Shown here in pieces: positions 18,916 to 30,488 of a DNA stretch of 64,000 nt. Below the pieces are notes generated by a model. That model was not told the DNA's origin, did not search any database, and worked only from the letters and a program-made list of their open reading frames with translations. Origin of the DNA: Flectonema sp. DT1601 (Eukaryota; Euglenozoa; Diplonemea; Diplonemida; Diplonemidae); contig OZ025812.1 of the NCBI GenBank assembly GCA_964019425.1, positions 558,001-622,000 of the forward strand, in the 5' to 3' direction. A program made the position numbers and the translations under genes. The number at the start of each line of letters is the position of its first letter. Within the stretch, counting starts at the first letter, position 1.

Positions 18916-21734
18916 ATGACCGAACAAGATAACGTGCAGCAATGCATTTCACTGCAATGGTCCTTTGGTCTAAATAAAGACTTTAAAGGAGCGATTCATA
19001 ATTTATCAGATGGTATGAGAAAGCGAATATTCTACTGTATTGGTCATACAGCTGTTGTGTATGACGTTGATGAACATAAGCAAAGACTGTTGCAGGGTCA
19101 TAGAAATCCAATTATTGCATCTTGTACTGCCGCAGATAGAAGATTCGTAGCAACATGTGATGCTGGTGTTGATGCTTTAATGATTATATGGGACACTCAT
19201 ACTTTCCTTCCCATCAAACATATTAATTTATCAGAAAGTGAAGGAGTTCTCGCAATGGATATGACAAGTGACGCAATGTATATCGCAACCCTATCAAAAG
19301 ATGAACCCCAAACCATTTCTCTTTGGGAATGGACAAGCGACGAAGGCAACACACCAAAACTAACTTGTCAAGTAACTGCTAAAGATCTACAAACTTGTAT
19401 TAGATTTAGCCCAGATGATAACCATATGATTGTTACAAATGGTGAAAAACGAGTTATATTTTGGTCTTGGGAAGAAGGTAAACTAAAGTACTACTCCCCC
19501 CCAATAAGCTCCAGGGATTTCAAACAACAAGTTGGTAACTTTACGCAATCAACATACATACCCGGTACTCCATTAGCAGCATCTGGAACAGTTGATGGTG
19601 ATGTTGTTATGTGGGGAATAGTATCGTCTGAGAAGAAGGCTAAAAGTACTGACAAGACAGTTTTAAAAGTTGTAAGAGTTCACACGAGTGGTGTCACATT
19701 CTTAACAACTGTCGGTTCAATGTTAGTTACTGGAGGAGTTGAAGGTTTTGTTAGATTCTTTGATCATCAACTCAGAACAGTCGCATGGTTTGAAGAACTC
19801 AATGGAGGTCCCGTCATCAGCGTCTCATTTGATAAACAAACACAAGCATCACATCCACAATTTAAAGACGGACAAGATGCTGTTTTCAGTGGACAGGATT
19901 TCGAAGCTCCAGATTTCGTCGTATCGACAGCCAATGCGATGATTATTGATGTGCAATCCTCTTCATTCAATACTGCAGATCCTGAACTTCAACGTGGTAG
20001 ACTACTTGTGCAAGGTCAAGACCAGCCTATAATGGCAGTTGCATCCCACCCCCATCTCCCCAGACTTGCTATTGGTGGCTATTCTGGAAACTTACATTTG
20101 TGGGAATACACAACCAGAAGAGTTCTTTTGCTTTCGATTTTTAAGAATTTACTGACTCACTGTCTGTGTTTTGATCCGAAGGCTGCATTTGTTGCCGTCG
20201 GATTCACAAACGGAGTAGTTAAGATACTTGATGCGAACACACTTGAAGAGCTTCAGTCTTTTAGACCAAAAACACCAGACTGCATAACAATAATAACATT
20301 CTCACATGATTCACAATACCTTGCAACAGCTGATGCTGAAGGATGTGTAGGACTATATAAATATACTAACAGAGCTCAAGATCCTCGTAAACCAATTGAA
20401 TGGGTCTACATGGGTCGTCATCGTTCTCATAGAGCTCCAATTACTGGATTACAGTTTGGTGTTGTAGCTTATGGAGATACTGGAAGGTTAATGTCTGTTG
20501 GTGAAGACAAACGTCTAATTGAATATAATTTAACGGATACAGAAATTGAAAACGGTCTTCGAATTAAATCTGCTCACAAGATCACACAAGGTGCAGTCCC
20601 AACTGGATTCCTTTGGTCATCTGAAACCCTCGTAGACGAACAGGAAGGACGAAATCAATCAGCAGATACACTCGCGTGTGCAACAAATGAATACAAAATA
20701 AAAATGTACAGCACTGATGTTTCCCGTCAGTGTACAAAAACAATCCTTGGGCCAACATACGGAGGTCCACTTAATCAATTAATGGTAGTTCCAATGAAAG
20801 GAGATCAACCTCAATGTTTAGTGTACAGCACACATGAGAAAGTAGTCGGATTAATTAGGCTTCCGTTAAACGGAAATCCTCGTTCTGCAATGGGTCTTCT
20901 CGCACATCCTTTAGAAATCAGCAGCATGACTGTTTCGTATGATGGAAAATATTTATTCACTGCTGGAGGTAGGGATTGTTGTGTTAATCAATGGGTAATA
21001 AACAGTAAAGCTTTGGTCATTGATGACGGACGACCTGCAGTAGATCACTACACTGATATTGTTGAGGGTGGTAAAGAAGGTGAATTCATGAAGGAAATTG
21101 TTGACTATTTTTACTACGCGCAGATAAGATCACAAGGTGAAGAGACTACTGCTAAAAGAACAATCGAAGGGACGATTCCGTTTACGCAAGTTCCGAATCT
21201 TATGAGGGCTTTGGGATATTATCCATCAGAAAAAGAAATTCAAAATATGACTTTTGAAGTCTACACGAGATACAATAAACTCATGGGAACCGACGAGATT
21301 TATATCGATTTTGAAACATTCGTAAGACTCTATGTCAACCATCGACCGGTATTCGGCATCAACAAGAAGAACATCGAAGCATCATTCGCCGCCATCGGCG
21401 CCGATCCTGTCTCAGGTGTAATCGATAGAGATGTCCTGTTTGGATTATTAAAAACAAAAGCTGAATCACTGCATCAGCTAGAAATTGAATCTTGTCTAAA
21501 ATCACTTTTGGGAGACGACGTAACCTCGATTGACCTATTGGAAGATAAGGTATTATTTATTGTTGGTTATTGTTTTCTTGTTTTTTTCGTTTAGTTAGTA
21601 ATAAAAATTAAAATAATTAGATCACTGCCAGAGCATTCGCTGAAACACTCCTCGGCTTTGAAGACTACGACACGGCATACGGAGATGAAGAGGAAGAAGA
21701 AGAGGAATATGCCGAGGAGGAAGACACAGCTTAA
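18916..21734 (+). CDS. CFAP251: Cilia- and flagella-associated protein 251 (WD40 plus EF-hand), 915 aa
   Basis: Exons 18916-21549 and 21621-21734; intron gtatta...attag, phase 0. The ATG at 18916 is chosen because anything upstream in frame is translated poly(T). The N-terminal two thirds is a run of WD40 blades (LQWSFGLNKDFKGAIHNLSD start, then many GH/WD-type repeats such as LLQGHRNPIIASCT and IGGYSGNLHLWEY). The C-terminal part has EF-hand-like helices (DEIYIDFETFVRLYVNHRP, then AIGADPVSGVIDRDVLFGLL). Exon 2 adds ITARAFAETLLGFEDYDT and a very acidic tail. This order and length match CFAP251/WDR66 (FAP251 in algae), a subunit of the calmodulin- and spoke-associated complex at the base of radial spoke 3 in motile axonemes. 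Its presence implies a motile flagellum at some life stage. Confidence 0.92.
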
Positions 21735-21771
21735 GACGGTATAACCACGGGGTTTAGATCATGCGTGGAGG

Positions 21772-21806
<35 letters not shown>

Positions 21807-22198
21807 AGTATTAAATAACTGATTATTCCCTCTCTCCACACAGTTCTACACGGCGACTGCCCAGCAACTGAGTGGCCAAAAATTCTGATAATTTGTATTT
21901 GTTATTCTGGTACATATTTCTTTATTGTGAAAACAATTTATTTGAGGATTCAAAGTTAGTAAAAATTAATTAAATGAAGTAACTAATTACCTTGTTACAG
22001 ACACCAGAGAGGATGTAAATAGGGAACTATATAAAATTCTGTTGCGGTGGTGTTATAAAAGTGTAAAAAGAAAATGATCACTCCCACCACAGAAGCGCTT
22101 TTCTTTTCGCAACAATATTCCGAACAGCTCGGACCGTAAGGCACTTGTTGCGACCGAACCGACTCGCCCCCGCCCGCAGAAGTTATCATACAAACAAC
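21735..22198. other. Leader region of lysyl-tRNA synthetase, 460 bases
   Basis: An A-run (about 21770-21802) follows the CFAP251 stop. From 22091 to 22198 the sequence is open in frame with the LysRS start and encodes a basic, non-acidic stretch without an ATG (see findings). CAG sites lie at 22091 (ccaccacag) and 22180 (cgcccgcag). Confidence 0.55.
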
Positions 22199-24109
22199 AT
22201 GGCTGATGTCGATCTCAAGGCGGCTGTTGAGGCGCAGTCAACACTTGTGAAGGAATTACAGAAGGCTAAGGGAAGAGATGATCCAGAAACCAAGGAAGCT
22301 GTTCAGAAGATGAAGGACCTTCGTGAGAAGATGTCTTCGGGTAAGAAGAAGGTTGAGAAGAAGGAACCTCTCTCTGGAGAAGCCGCCTACTACGCTGAGC
22401 GTATGGCTCTTGTTGAAAAGTTGGGTGAGCAGAAGGATGCGTACCCTCACAAGTTCCCTGTCACAAAGACCTTTGCTGAATACATTAAGACTTACAAGGA
22501 GAAGCTTGGCAAGGCAGAACAATTAAAGGACGTCAGTGAGTCCATTGCTGGACGTATCAATTCCATCAGAGCTGGTAAGACATGTTTCATTGATTTGATT
22601 GGAAACGGTCTCTCCCTTCAGGTTGTTATGGTTGCTGACATCTTCGAAGGTGACGATGCCAAGTTTAAGGAAATGAGCAAAATGGTAAAGAGAGGAGACG
22701 TTATCGGAGTGACTGGTATTCCTGGATGCTCTGGAACTGGTGAATTATCGGTATTTGCAAAGTCTATCACGTTGCTTACTCCATGCTTAAAGATGCTTCC
22801 AAAGGACCATTACGGATTCAAAGATCAGGAAGAACGTTACAGAAAGAGATACCTCGATCTGATTGTTAACGTTAACAACAGACGTACATTCGAAGTCAGA
22901 TCCAAGATTATCAAGCACGTTAGAAAGTACCTCGATGACAGAGACTTCTTAGAAGTAGAGACACCAATGATGAACATGATTGCTGGTGGTGCTACTGCTA
23001 GACCATTCGTCACTCACCACAATGACTTAAACCTTGATATGTTTATGAGAATTGCTCCAGAGCTCTACCTAAAGATGCTTGTTGTTGGAGGTCTTGAGCG
23101 TGTCTATGAAATCGGAAGACAATTCCGTAACGAAGGTATCGATCTTACTCACAACCCTGAGTTTACTACTTGTGAATTCTACTGGGCCTACGCAGACTAC
23201 AATGATCTTATGAGAGAGACTGAGGAAATGATTTCAACTCTTGTTCTTGACATTCACGGAAAGTACGAAGTTGACTTCACTGAAACCCGTAAGGATGGAA
23301 CTATTGACAAGTACACAATTGACTTCAAGCCACCATTCAAAAGAATTCATATGATCCCTGAGCTTGAGAAACTTACCAACACTAAATTCCCAACTAACAT
23401 GGAGACTAAGGAAGCGAATGCATTCCTTAAGGATCTCGTTACCAAGGCTGGTGTTGTCTGCCCTCCTCCAGAGACTAACGCTCGTCTGTTGGACAAGTTG
23501 GTTGACCACTACTTGGAATCTCAGTGTGTTAACCCAACCTTTATCTGTGATCATCCAAAGGTTATGTCACCACTTGCTAAGTGGCACAGAGACAACAGCG
23601 ACTGGACTGAACGTTTTGAGCTCTTTGTTATGAGAAAGGAAGTCGCCAACGCATACACAGAATTAAACTCACCTATTACTCAGAGAGAACGTTTCGAATC
23701 CCAAATGAAGGACAAGGATGCAGGAGATGACGAGGCTCAACCAATTGATGAAGGATTCATCACAGCTCTTGAGTACGGTCTTCCTCCAACTGCTGGATGG
23801 TATGTTGTCTTCTTTTTATTCCTTTTACTGACACACAAAGAGTAACTCTACTGCTCAAAACAACAACACTAACAGGGGTCTTGGTATCGACCGTTTGACT
23901 ATGATGCTTACCAACCAAATGAACATCAAGGAAGTGCTTTTGTTCCCAGCAATGAAGCCAACTGGTATGTATTGATAATGATAAAAGTGATTAGTTTTTT
24001 AATAATCATAATAAACCAAACAACAGAACTTGGAAAGGGAGAAGCCTTCGGAGGAGCTCCTCTTAACGGCCAGGGAGTACCAATGTTGGGAAAGCTTTCT
24101 GGTAACTGA
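22199..24109 (+). CDS. Lysyl-tRNA synthetase, class II, 590 aa
   Basis: Exons 22199-23799, 23876-23964 and 24027-24109. ATG at 22199 sits in acaaacaacATGgct. The N-terminus is a helical WHEP-like tRNA-binding extension ([20 protein letters not shown]...) ending in a Lys-rich segment. An OB-fold anticodon domain (about 150-250) follows, then the class II catalytic core: motif 1 region ([21 protein letters not shown]), motif 2 ([15 protein letters not shown]) and motif 3 ([13 protein letters not shown]) in exon 2. It charges tRNA-Lys. The codons are GC-biased compared with neighbours, as expected of a highly expressed gene. The C-terminus ends [15 protein letters not shown].... The region upstream, in frame, looks like a mitochondrial targeting sequence, so the one gene may serve cytosol and mitochondrion, as in animals. 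Confidence 0.95.
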
Positions 24110-24781
24110 ATAGCATCAAATCAGAAAAATAAAAAACAACCGAAACTTCTACCACCAACAAAGAGAATGCAACTTCAATAGTTTACTCACTTTTTTTCCC
24201 CTCTCCCCATTTCTCGATTATTTTAAACTTTTTTCTAAGTTTTTATTTCTTTTTCATACTTCATTCCCGTTTTTCTTTTTTACCCTGGGGGGGGAAGTGC
24301 TACTGACCAACAGGAAAAATAAAAAAAAAAAAAAGCAGAGAAAAACCGAAACAAAGAAGGATTTCTCCCTCCCCATCCACATAGCGTTTCCTTTTATCAC
24401 TACCTCACTGCAACTACTACTTTTATAGCATCTGTGAATGGTTGGTGTTAGTGTACGATAATAGTTTCTGAGGGAACTGCAATCTTCGAAAAAAAAAAAA
24501 AAAAAAAAAAAGGTAATAAGAAAAAGAATCTTTTTTTGATTTATCGAGTTACATATTTCATCAGTGAGAGCAGTCAGAGCGCACACATTGTAGTGGTGCT
24601 GCTGTTTGTGTTTTCTTAATTATTTCTAGTGGGGATTCAACTTTTTTTTATTTTAATAGAATCCCATAAAGAAGTATTAAGAGAGAGAGAGTTTATACTG
24701 AGTACTTTAACATAATGAATCATTATCAGTGAGCCATTACTATTCTTTACTTCAGGTGGGTAAATTAAAACGTCACAGCTG
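24110..24781. other. Intergenic, 670 bases
   Basis: T- and A-runs, a short (ga)n stretch at about 24680-24690, and a candidate acceptor aacgtcacag just before the next ATG. No gene seen. Confidence 0.7.
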
Positions 24782-25942
24782 ATGTTATCTCCCACGCGGG
24801 GGGTCGAATCGGCGGCTATACGAACACCTCCGAGAGTGTTGTCGCCGAGACCACCTGCAATTGTGTCTCCGAGTGGGTTGGTAGTGAAGTTGGCATCACC
24901 AAACCCTGCAGACTTTATCGCCAGAAAGAATGGAGAGCAGTATGAGTCGTCTCTGTGTAATGACGAATGGACTCCCGTAGGAATATCAATGTCACCTGTG
25001 GGGAATACGAATGCTGTTGTTGTTCCAATTGCTCCGTTACTTGACCCAACACCACTGGCAGTACCACTACCACCACCTCCACCACAAACAGTTCCATCAC
25101 TGGAAGTCAATCCTGCAGAAATCCAACAGCACCTCCTCGTCTTGTCATCAGCTTTAGAAACATCTCATAATCAACAGGAACATCTTTTTAATAATTTCAC
25201 TCAAGCACTAGCTCAACGAGACAAAGACTGGGAAGAAAAGGTTAAAACAGAAAGACATCAAATAGCCAACGTAATCGACAGCATGCAGGTCGCAGTTGCA
25301 AATGAGAAGATGCGTGACGAGGCTACTTATGCAGCGAAGTTAAATGGAATTGCTGAAATGTGTAGTAAACAAGTAAATGAACTTCAACAGAAACTTGTTG
25401 ATCTCGCAACTCAGGCTCAGGAAGCCGTGTCAGAAAGGGATGAGTTGTTGCATAAGTCGAGAGAAGAGCAAGTGATGTTACAAAATCAATTATCGAATGT
25501 CAGTAGTGCTGTAGCTCAACAACAAGTGCAAGAACACGCTCTTCAACAACAATTACAAAGTGTTCATATACAACATGATGAGATGAATAGACAAAGGATA
25601 CTAAATCAGATTCATCAACAACAACAACAACTCATCCAACAACAACAACAACAACAACAATATCAAGCACCTGTTTCGATGAACACAATGCCTGGATATT
25701 TAAGTCCTTATGTGGTACCGCCATTAGGTAATTGTTTTTCAGCACATCAATCTCTTCCTTCAACTCGATCACCTTCAGTTGTTCCTCAGGATGCATCAAA
25801 TCCTTTTATTAAAAAAGCGTATTCTCATCTGCAGAGGCATCAATCCCATATTGAATCTCAGAGGAGGTCATCTCGTTCTGTTTCGTCATCTGTGACGACA
25901 TCGTTTCCGACTATTCCTTACTTTAACATGACGGAGTTGTGA
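24782..25942 (+). CDS. Coiled-coil, Gln-rich protein of unknown function, 386 aa
   Basis: Single exon, ATG 24782 right after cgtcacag/ctg. Residues 1-110 are low-complexity Ser/Pro-rich with a run of prolines (VPLPPPPPQTVPSLEV). Residues about 120-290 form a coiled coil (SSALETSHNQQEHLFNNF..., then EKVKTERHQIANVIDSM). Next comes a Gln-rich stretch (IHQQQQQLIQQQQQQQQ), encoded by caa/cag mixtures at 25615-25660. The C-terminal 90 residues are Ser/Arg-rich with SP and RRSSRSVSSS sites that could be kinase targets. No catalytic domain. It could be a basal-body or cytoskeletal adaptor, but there is nothing specific to show it. Confidence 0.75.
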   Translation: MLSPTRGVESAAIRTPPRVLSPRPPAIVSPSGLVVKLASPNPADFIARKNGEQYESSLCNDEWTPVGISMSPVGNTNAVVVPIAPLLDPTPLAVPLPPPPPQTVPSLEVNPAEIQQHLLVLSSALETSHNQQEHLFNNFTQALAQRDKDWEEKVKTERHQIANVIDSMQVAVANEKMRDEATYAAKLNGIAEMCSKQVNELQQKLVDLATQAQEAVSERDELLHKSREEQVMLQNQLSNVSSAVAQQQVQEHALQQQLQSVHIQHDEMNRQRILNQIHQQQQQLIQQQQQQQQYQAPVSMNTMPGYLSPYVVPPLGNCFSAHQSLPSTRSPSVVPQDASNPFIKKAYSHLQRHQSHIESQRRSSRSVSSSVTTSFPTIPYFNMTEL

Positions 25943-26583
25943 GTTAAGATTTCTGACATCATCTTTCCCTCTTGCTGCTCTTTATTTAACGGATTGGAAA
26001 TTCAAATTTTGAAAAAGGAAAAAAAAAAAAAAAAAAAATCTCCGCAGTCCAATCCACTTAGACCACAGTCTGATTGAATGTGCAGGCGCGAGTTATATAA
26101 TTTATGTTTTAATTGTTTCACTGTGTCTGATATCTGGCTTAGTGACCCCCTAAGACAATCTATTTTTTCCCCTCCTCCTTATTGCTATTATTATTATTAT
26201 TTTTTTTTTTTTGTAAAAAAAAAAAAAAACTCTCTTTACAAGACTTTCAATAAATCTTTATAATTGAATTGTAAAAGAAGAGAAAATCTAACTTTCTCTG
26301 AGTACTCAGTCAAAGGTATATTTTCAAAACAGCTTGTTGGGCAGTTAAATCCGCCAAGGTTGTACTTGTAACCTGTATTCCTTTTATTTTTTTTTATATC
26401 TTGTACTCCCCTGTTTATGATGTCTCTTTTTAAGAGCTTATTACCAAAGAAATGATTCTAAATTAAGAAAAATAGATTTTTTTTTTTTTCCGTTTGGATC
26501 GGAAAAAAGGAGAAGGCAATCACATAATAAGTTTAAAAATTGTGAGTAAACGATAACAATTTCTTTAATAACAAGCGCTCAAC
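25943..26583. other. Intergenic, 640 bases
   Basis: Homopolymer-rich. A (tta)n stretch lies next to a T-run (about 26180-26215). No gene seen. Confidence 0.7.
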
Positions 26584-27333
26584 ATGCCTGGTAGAAAGAG
26601 ACGACAGCTAGATGATGATACGACCAGCACTGACAACGATGATCCGAATGTAGTAAAAATAAGTAAAAGAACAGGAAATCTTACAATAAAAAGACCAGTA
26701 AGAGCTAATGCGATAGCCGCAAGAGCGAAAATAAAGAAAGGAGTTGAAGAAGGGAAATATTCAGAAAGTGAAAGTGACTCTAGTGATGAGACGCTATCGA
26801 GTTTTTCAAACTCTGAAGAAACCATTGTGAAAGAACCTGCTGGTGTTTCTGCAACACAAATGAAGGACAACGAGGCTCTACAATTCGAACTAAGCACCTC
26901 AGATTATTCTAACTACTGCTCACGTCTAGCTGCCATCTCAAAGTGGAGAGCCGACGCTCAACGCGAAAGTGACGTCTGGAAAGCCGAAAGAGAAACCCAA
27001 CGCTTAAATTTATTATCGTCCGGAGATATTCTCTCTGGGTGGGTGATGCCGAAATCTGGTCAACCACTTCCACAACAAATTAAATCAAATTCCGATTCCA
27101 ATAATAAATCAAAAAAACCCGCCACTACTTTCGCAAAAGCATCTGCCGCCTGGAACGCCCACAAAGAAAGTGATCCAAAACTCGCTCAGGAACTTAGCGA
27201 CCATGGCAAGTCTGCACAAGCATACCTACCAAATCAAGCCTTCCACAACCGCGCTAACGATATGAAGGCTGCTCGAGAAGAGTCTGCATATGCAATGCAT
27301 AAAAAGATACAAGCAACGAAAGGTTTGAGCTAG
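26584..27333 (+). CDS. BCNT-domain protein, Swc5/CFDP1-like, 249 aa
   Basis: Single exon, ATG 26584. The N-terminal half is acidic and serine-rich with basic patches (MPGRKRRQLDDD, SESESDSSDETLSSFS), as in the disordered acidic region of Swc5 that contacts histones. The last 80 residues match the BCNT-C pattern: TTFAKASAAWNAHKESDP, then ELSDHGKSAQAYLPNQAFHN, then R..DM+AAREE. This has the spaced W, HK, EL..H, YL..QAF..R and final E of the family. Swc5 is a subunit of the SWR1 complex and is needed for exchange of H2A.Z into nucleosomes (family knowledge). A nuclear role is inferred. The family is divergent, so the call rests on the C-terminal pattern and the acidic N-terminus together. Confidence 0.72.
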   Translation: MPGRKRRQLDDDTTSTDNDDPNVVKISKRTGNLTIKRPVRANAIAARAKIKKGVEEGKYSESESDSSDETLSSFSNSEETIVKEPAGVSATQMKDNEALQFELSTSDYSNYCSRLAAISKWRADAQRESDVWKAERETQRLNLLSSGDILSGWVMPKSGQPLPQQIKSNSDSNNKSKKPATTFAKASAAWNAHKESDPKLAQELSDHGKSAQAYLPNQAFHNRANDMKAAREESAYAMHKKIQATKGLS

Positions 27334-27572
27334 CTCCCAACACCCTTACGAGTGAGGAACTAAAACTGCAGCATTAATTGTATTTAATGTTGTATTTCTG
27401 AAGCTGCCTTCTTTTACATGCATTTACCGCTTTTGTTAGTTTCTCGACTATCTAAAGACAATACGGAGTGAAAAAAAATACTTATTGTTAATTTTTTTTT
27501 TTCTTTCTTTTTCGAAAAAAATCTTTACAAGAATTTCAATTTCAAAAAAAAAAAATAGATATTCAAAGCAAC

Positions 27573-29186
27573 ATGCGGAACCTTATTGTAGTAGGTGCTG
27601 GACTGAGTGGATCTTTATTAGCGTATTCCTTAAAGAAGAGAGGATTCGATGTTGATCTGTATGAGGCAAGGGATGACTTGAGGAAAGATGTTGGAGGTAT
27701 TCATAGAAGCATCAATCTTGTATTGACAAGCAGAGGGAGATATGCTTTAAGGAATTTAGGGTTAGAAGATCAGGTTATGAAATTGACAGTGCCGGCACAG
27801 GCGAGAGCGATTCATCTTCAAAGTGGAGACGATGTGATAATTCAACCTTATGGTAAAGATGACAATGAATGTAACTATTCTGTCTCTAGATCTGAACTTA
27901 ACAAACATTTAATAACTGTTGCTGAAAAGGCAGGTGTTAATATTCACTTTAACTGCAGACTTGTTGACTCAGATTTATCAAAGAATGAGTTCAACTTCAT
28001 TACCGCAGATGGAACTCGATTGACAAAAACTGCTCGAGTCTGTTTTGGTGCTGACGGAGCTGGTTCTGTAACTAGAAAACAATTAATAAAACATTTAATT
28101 GATCAGCCGGTACCTGAACTAGAACTTGGTATGAATGTTAACAAATGGGGTGGTAACACTCATGTTCAAATTGCTATTCAAAGACTTGGTGTTAGTTATA
28201 AGGAATTAACATTTCCTCTAAAGAAGAATGGAGAGAAACCTCTAGACACACGCTATCTACATATCTGGCCAAGAGGAAATCACTTCTTGATGGGGCTTGC
28301 TAATCTTGATGGCTCAATGACTGGTACACTGTACCTACCAGATGAGACTTCAGCAGAAAAAACAGACTTAAACTTTAATAGCATCAACGGAGTTGAAAAC
28401 GTTTCGAAATACATCCAAGAGTACTACCCCGATGCGGTTGATATTCTACCCAACTTACAACATGAGTGGGCTAACAATCCACATTCATTTCTAGCAACAA
28501 CAAGAGTATCTCACTGGGTTGGACGTAATATGTGTTTATTAGGTGATGCTGCTCATGCTGTTGTACCATTCTTTGGTCAGGGAATGAACGCTTCATTGGA
28601 AGATGTTTCGTACCTTGAGTCTCTTTTAGATATGCATTACATATCGCCAGTCAATAATTCAGAAACAGCTTGGTCAGTACTTCTACGTGCTTATCAGAAA
28701 GTTAGAATTCCGGCTGGTCATGCTATTTCTGACTTAGCAATTGAAAATTATACCGAAATGTGTGCAAAGGTTGGAGAAGCGGAATTCTTAAAAAGAAAAC
28801 AAATTGAAAATGCGGTTGAATCTGCTGTACCTCACCTAATGAGAAGTAGGTATTGGATGGTAACGAATTCACTAATTCCATACCACTGGGTACAACATAT
28901 GGGATTTCTTATTGATAAAGTCCTTGATGGTATTATCGCTAGTAATCCTACTATTGAAAATGAAAAAGTTGACCTCGACATCTCTTTATGTAAATCGCTC
29001 ATTTCAAAAAATCTATCTCCGTTCCTTATTAGTAACGGTATGTTTCCATTATTTATCCAAGTCCCCCCCTTTTTTTTTTTTTTTTGAATTCTTTTTCTGG
29101 GTTGTAATTTGGTGTTTAAAAAGTTTATGGAAGACAGACAAGCAGACCTGGTCGTCCTGAGACAACTGTTGCTCGGGTTTCTGTGA
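27573..29186 (+). CDS. KMO: Kynurenine 3-monooxygenase, 502 aa
   Basis: Exons 27573-29037 and 29143-29186; the first exon otherwise reads into poly(T). The intron starts gtatgt, with its acceptor at about 29142 (29145 is an alternative). FAD-dependent aromatic hydroxylase: GxGxxG at residues 8-13 (VVGAGLSGSLLAYSLKKRG, then DLYEAR), the substrate/FAD region (RGRYALRNLGL), GADGAGSVTRK, and the second FAD motif CLLGDAAHAVVPFFGQGMNA near residue 324. It hydroxylates kynurenine with NADPH. The C-terminal segment (SLIPYHWVQHMGFLIDKVLDG) and the new tail DLVVLRQLLLGFL are hydrophobic, fitting the mitochondrial-outer-membrane-associated C-terminus of known KMOs. Tryptophan 2,3-dioxygenase, two steps earlier, is encoded 12 kb downstream on the same strand. 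Confidence 0.93.
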
Positions 29187-29514
29187 GGTCACACATCTGA
29201 TGCTCGTTCGACTAACTGCGGATGGCAGTGGAGGGCGGCCTCTGAGATACTAAACAGAGCCTGGAAGGTTCGAGATAGACCCAACACAGACCCGTTTTTA
29301 CGTCGTCGGTCTCCTGGCCCCCAACTATGACTTGTCGGAGGGAATTTATTGAACCTTTTGGTTCTCAGATAGAATTCCAGCTGATAAACGGAAAGCAAAA
29401 AAAAAACAAAAAAACAAAAACCTCAACAACAAAAAAACAGGAATCAATCTTCAAGAGCCTTGGAAATTTTATTTAGAGAGGGAGTTGCAGATGGATGCAA
29501 AATTATAAAATTAC

Positions 29515-29552
<38 letters not shown>

Positions 29553-30488
29553 AATTTTAATTTAAGTTATTGCACACCAAATAAATGGTGCATCCTGTAT
29601 TTAAGAATCTCTACCCACGCACCCTTGTTTTTTTTTCTTTCTTTTTTTTCTTTGAATTCCTGGTTAAACTAGGATAACTAAAAAAAGAAAAAAAAAAAAA
29701 ACAACAACAACAAAACGTTTGTTCTACGATCCTGAGTGGCAGATTAACGCACTGTTGGGGCATCAAAGAACTTTAAATTTGTGAAAAAAAAAAAACGAAT
29801 AATAGTTGGGAAAAAATTACTTTTCTCAGCATTAAAAACTTCAAAGATTATTTACGAGGATAGACGATAAACGTGATTTAGTACTTGTAATAAAACAGTC
29901 GCCTGTTCACGGCGTTCAGGAGAATTATTAGCAATGTTTTTTTCTTCTCCCCCCCCCACAATCTATTTTCCCCCTGCTTCTTGGAACAACTTGTGTCATC
30001 GCCCTCAAGCAGTAACGTCTGCCGAGCTACGAAATTGACTTTGTTGTGTTTTGAAGAAGCAGACTCGGTACATGTATTTTCTACATGTTTGTAGTCCTGA
30101 CCTATTGAAATCAATGCCTTGAATAAAGTACACAAAACGATTGGTGAGATTTTTCAAAGTCTTAGTTACTTCTCTCGCAAAGTCTGAAGATGACTTGGTT
30201 AGTTGTTAGTCACCGTTTATTGTTTCCGTGTTCTAATGAAGGAAATGGTCAGTTTTACGAATTCGGAGGTTCAGTCAGCTTGCCAACTCTTTTAACGTTC
30301 AGAGTTCTACTTGTGTGAAATGTGTTGACTAACTATGAGACTTTACTACTTCTAAAGTAAATTATCATTTTCAATATTACTGTTTCGCTGGTGACGTGTC
30401 AAGACTTATCACGTCCTACACCATAAGTGTTACACTTGATAGGAGTATTGTGAAATGACTTATTCCCTTTCAGCAACAACACCAAAAA
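29187..30488. other. 1.3 kb between KMO and the secreted pair
   Basis: 29190-29400 is GC-rich compared with its surroundings. It has a stem ggc(c)tctg/cagagcc near 29238-29262, an A-box-like tggcagtgg (29223), a B-box-like ggttcgagat (29267) and ttttt at 29295. It does not fold as a tRNA. The rest has a T-run (about 29518-29550), A-runs and an unremarkable AT-rich upstream region ending cctttcag/caac before the next ATG. Confidence 0.45.

Noticed and set aside
29210-29299. tRNA gene at the A/B-box-like sequences
   Set aside because: The putative anticodon arm has a 10-base loop and there is no 5-bp T stem around ttcgaga, so no cloverleaf forms.
29878-30135. 85-codon - strand frame
   Set aside because: Opposite to the gene array, with no start context and no domain.
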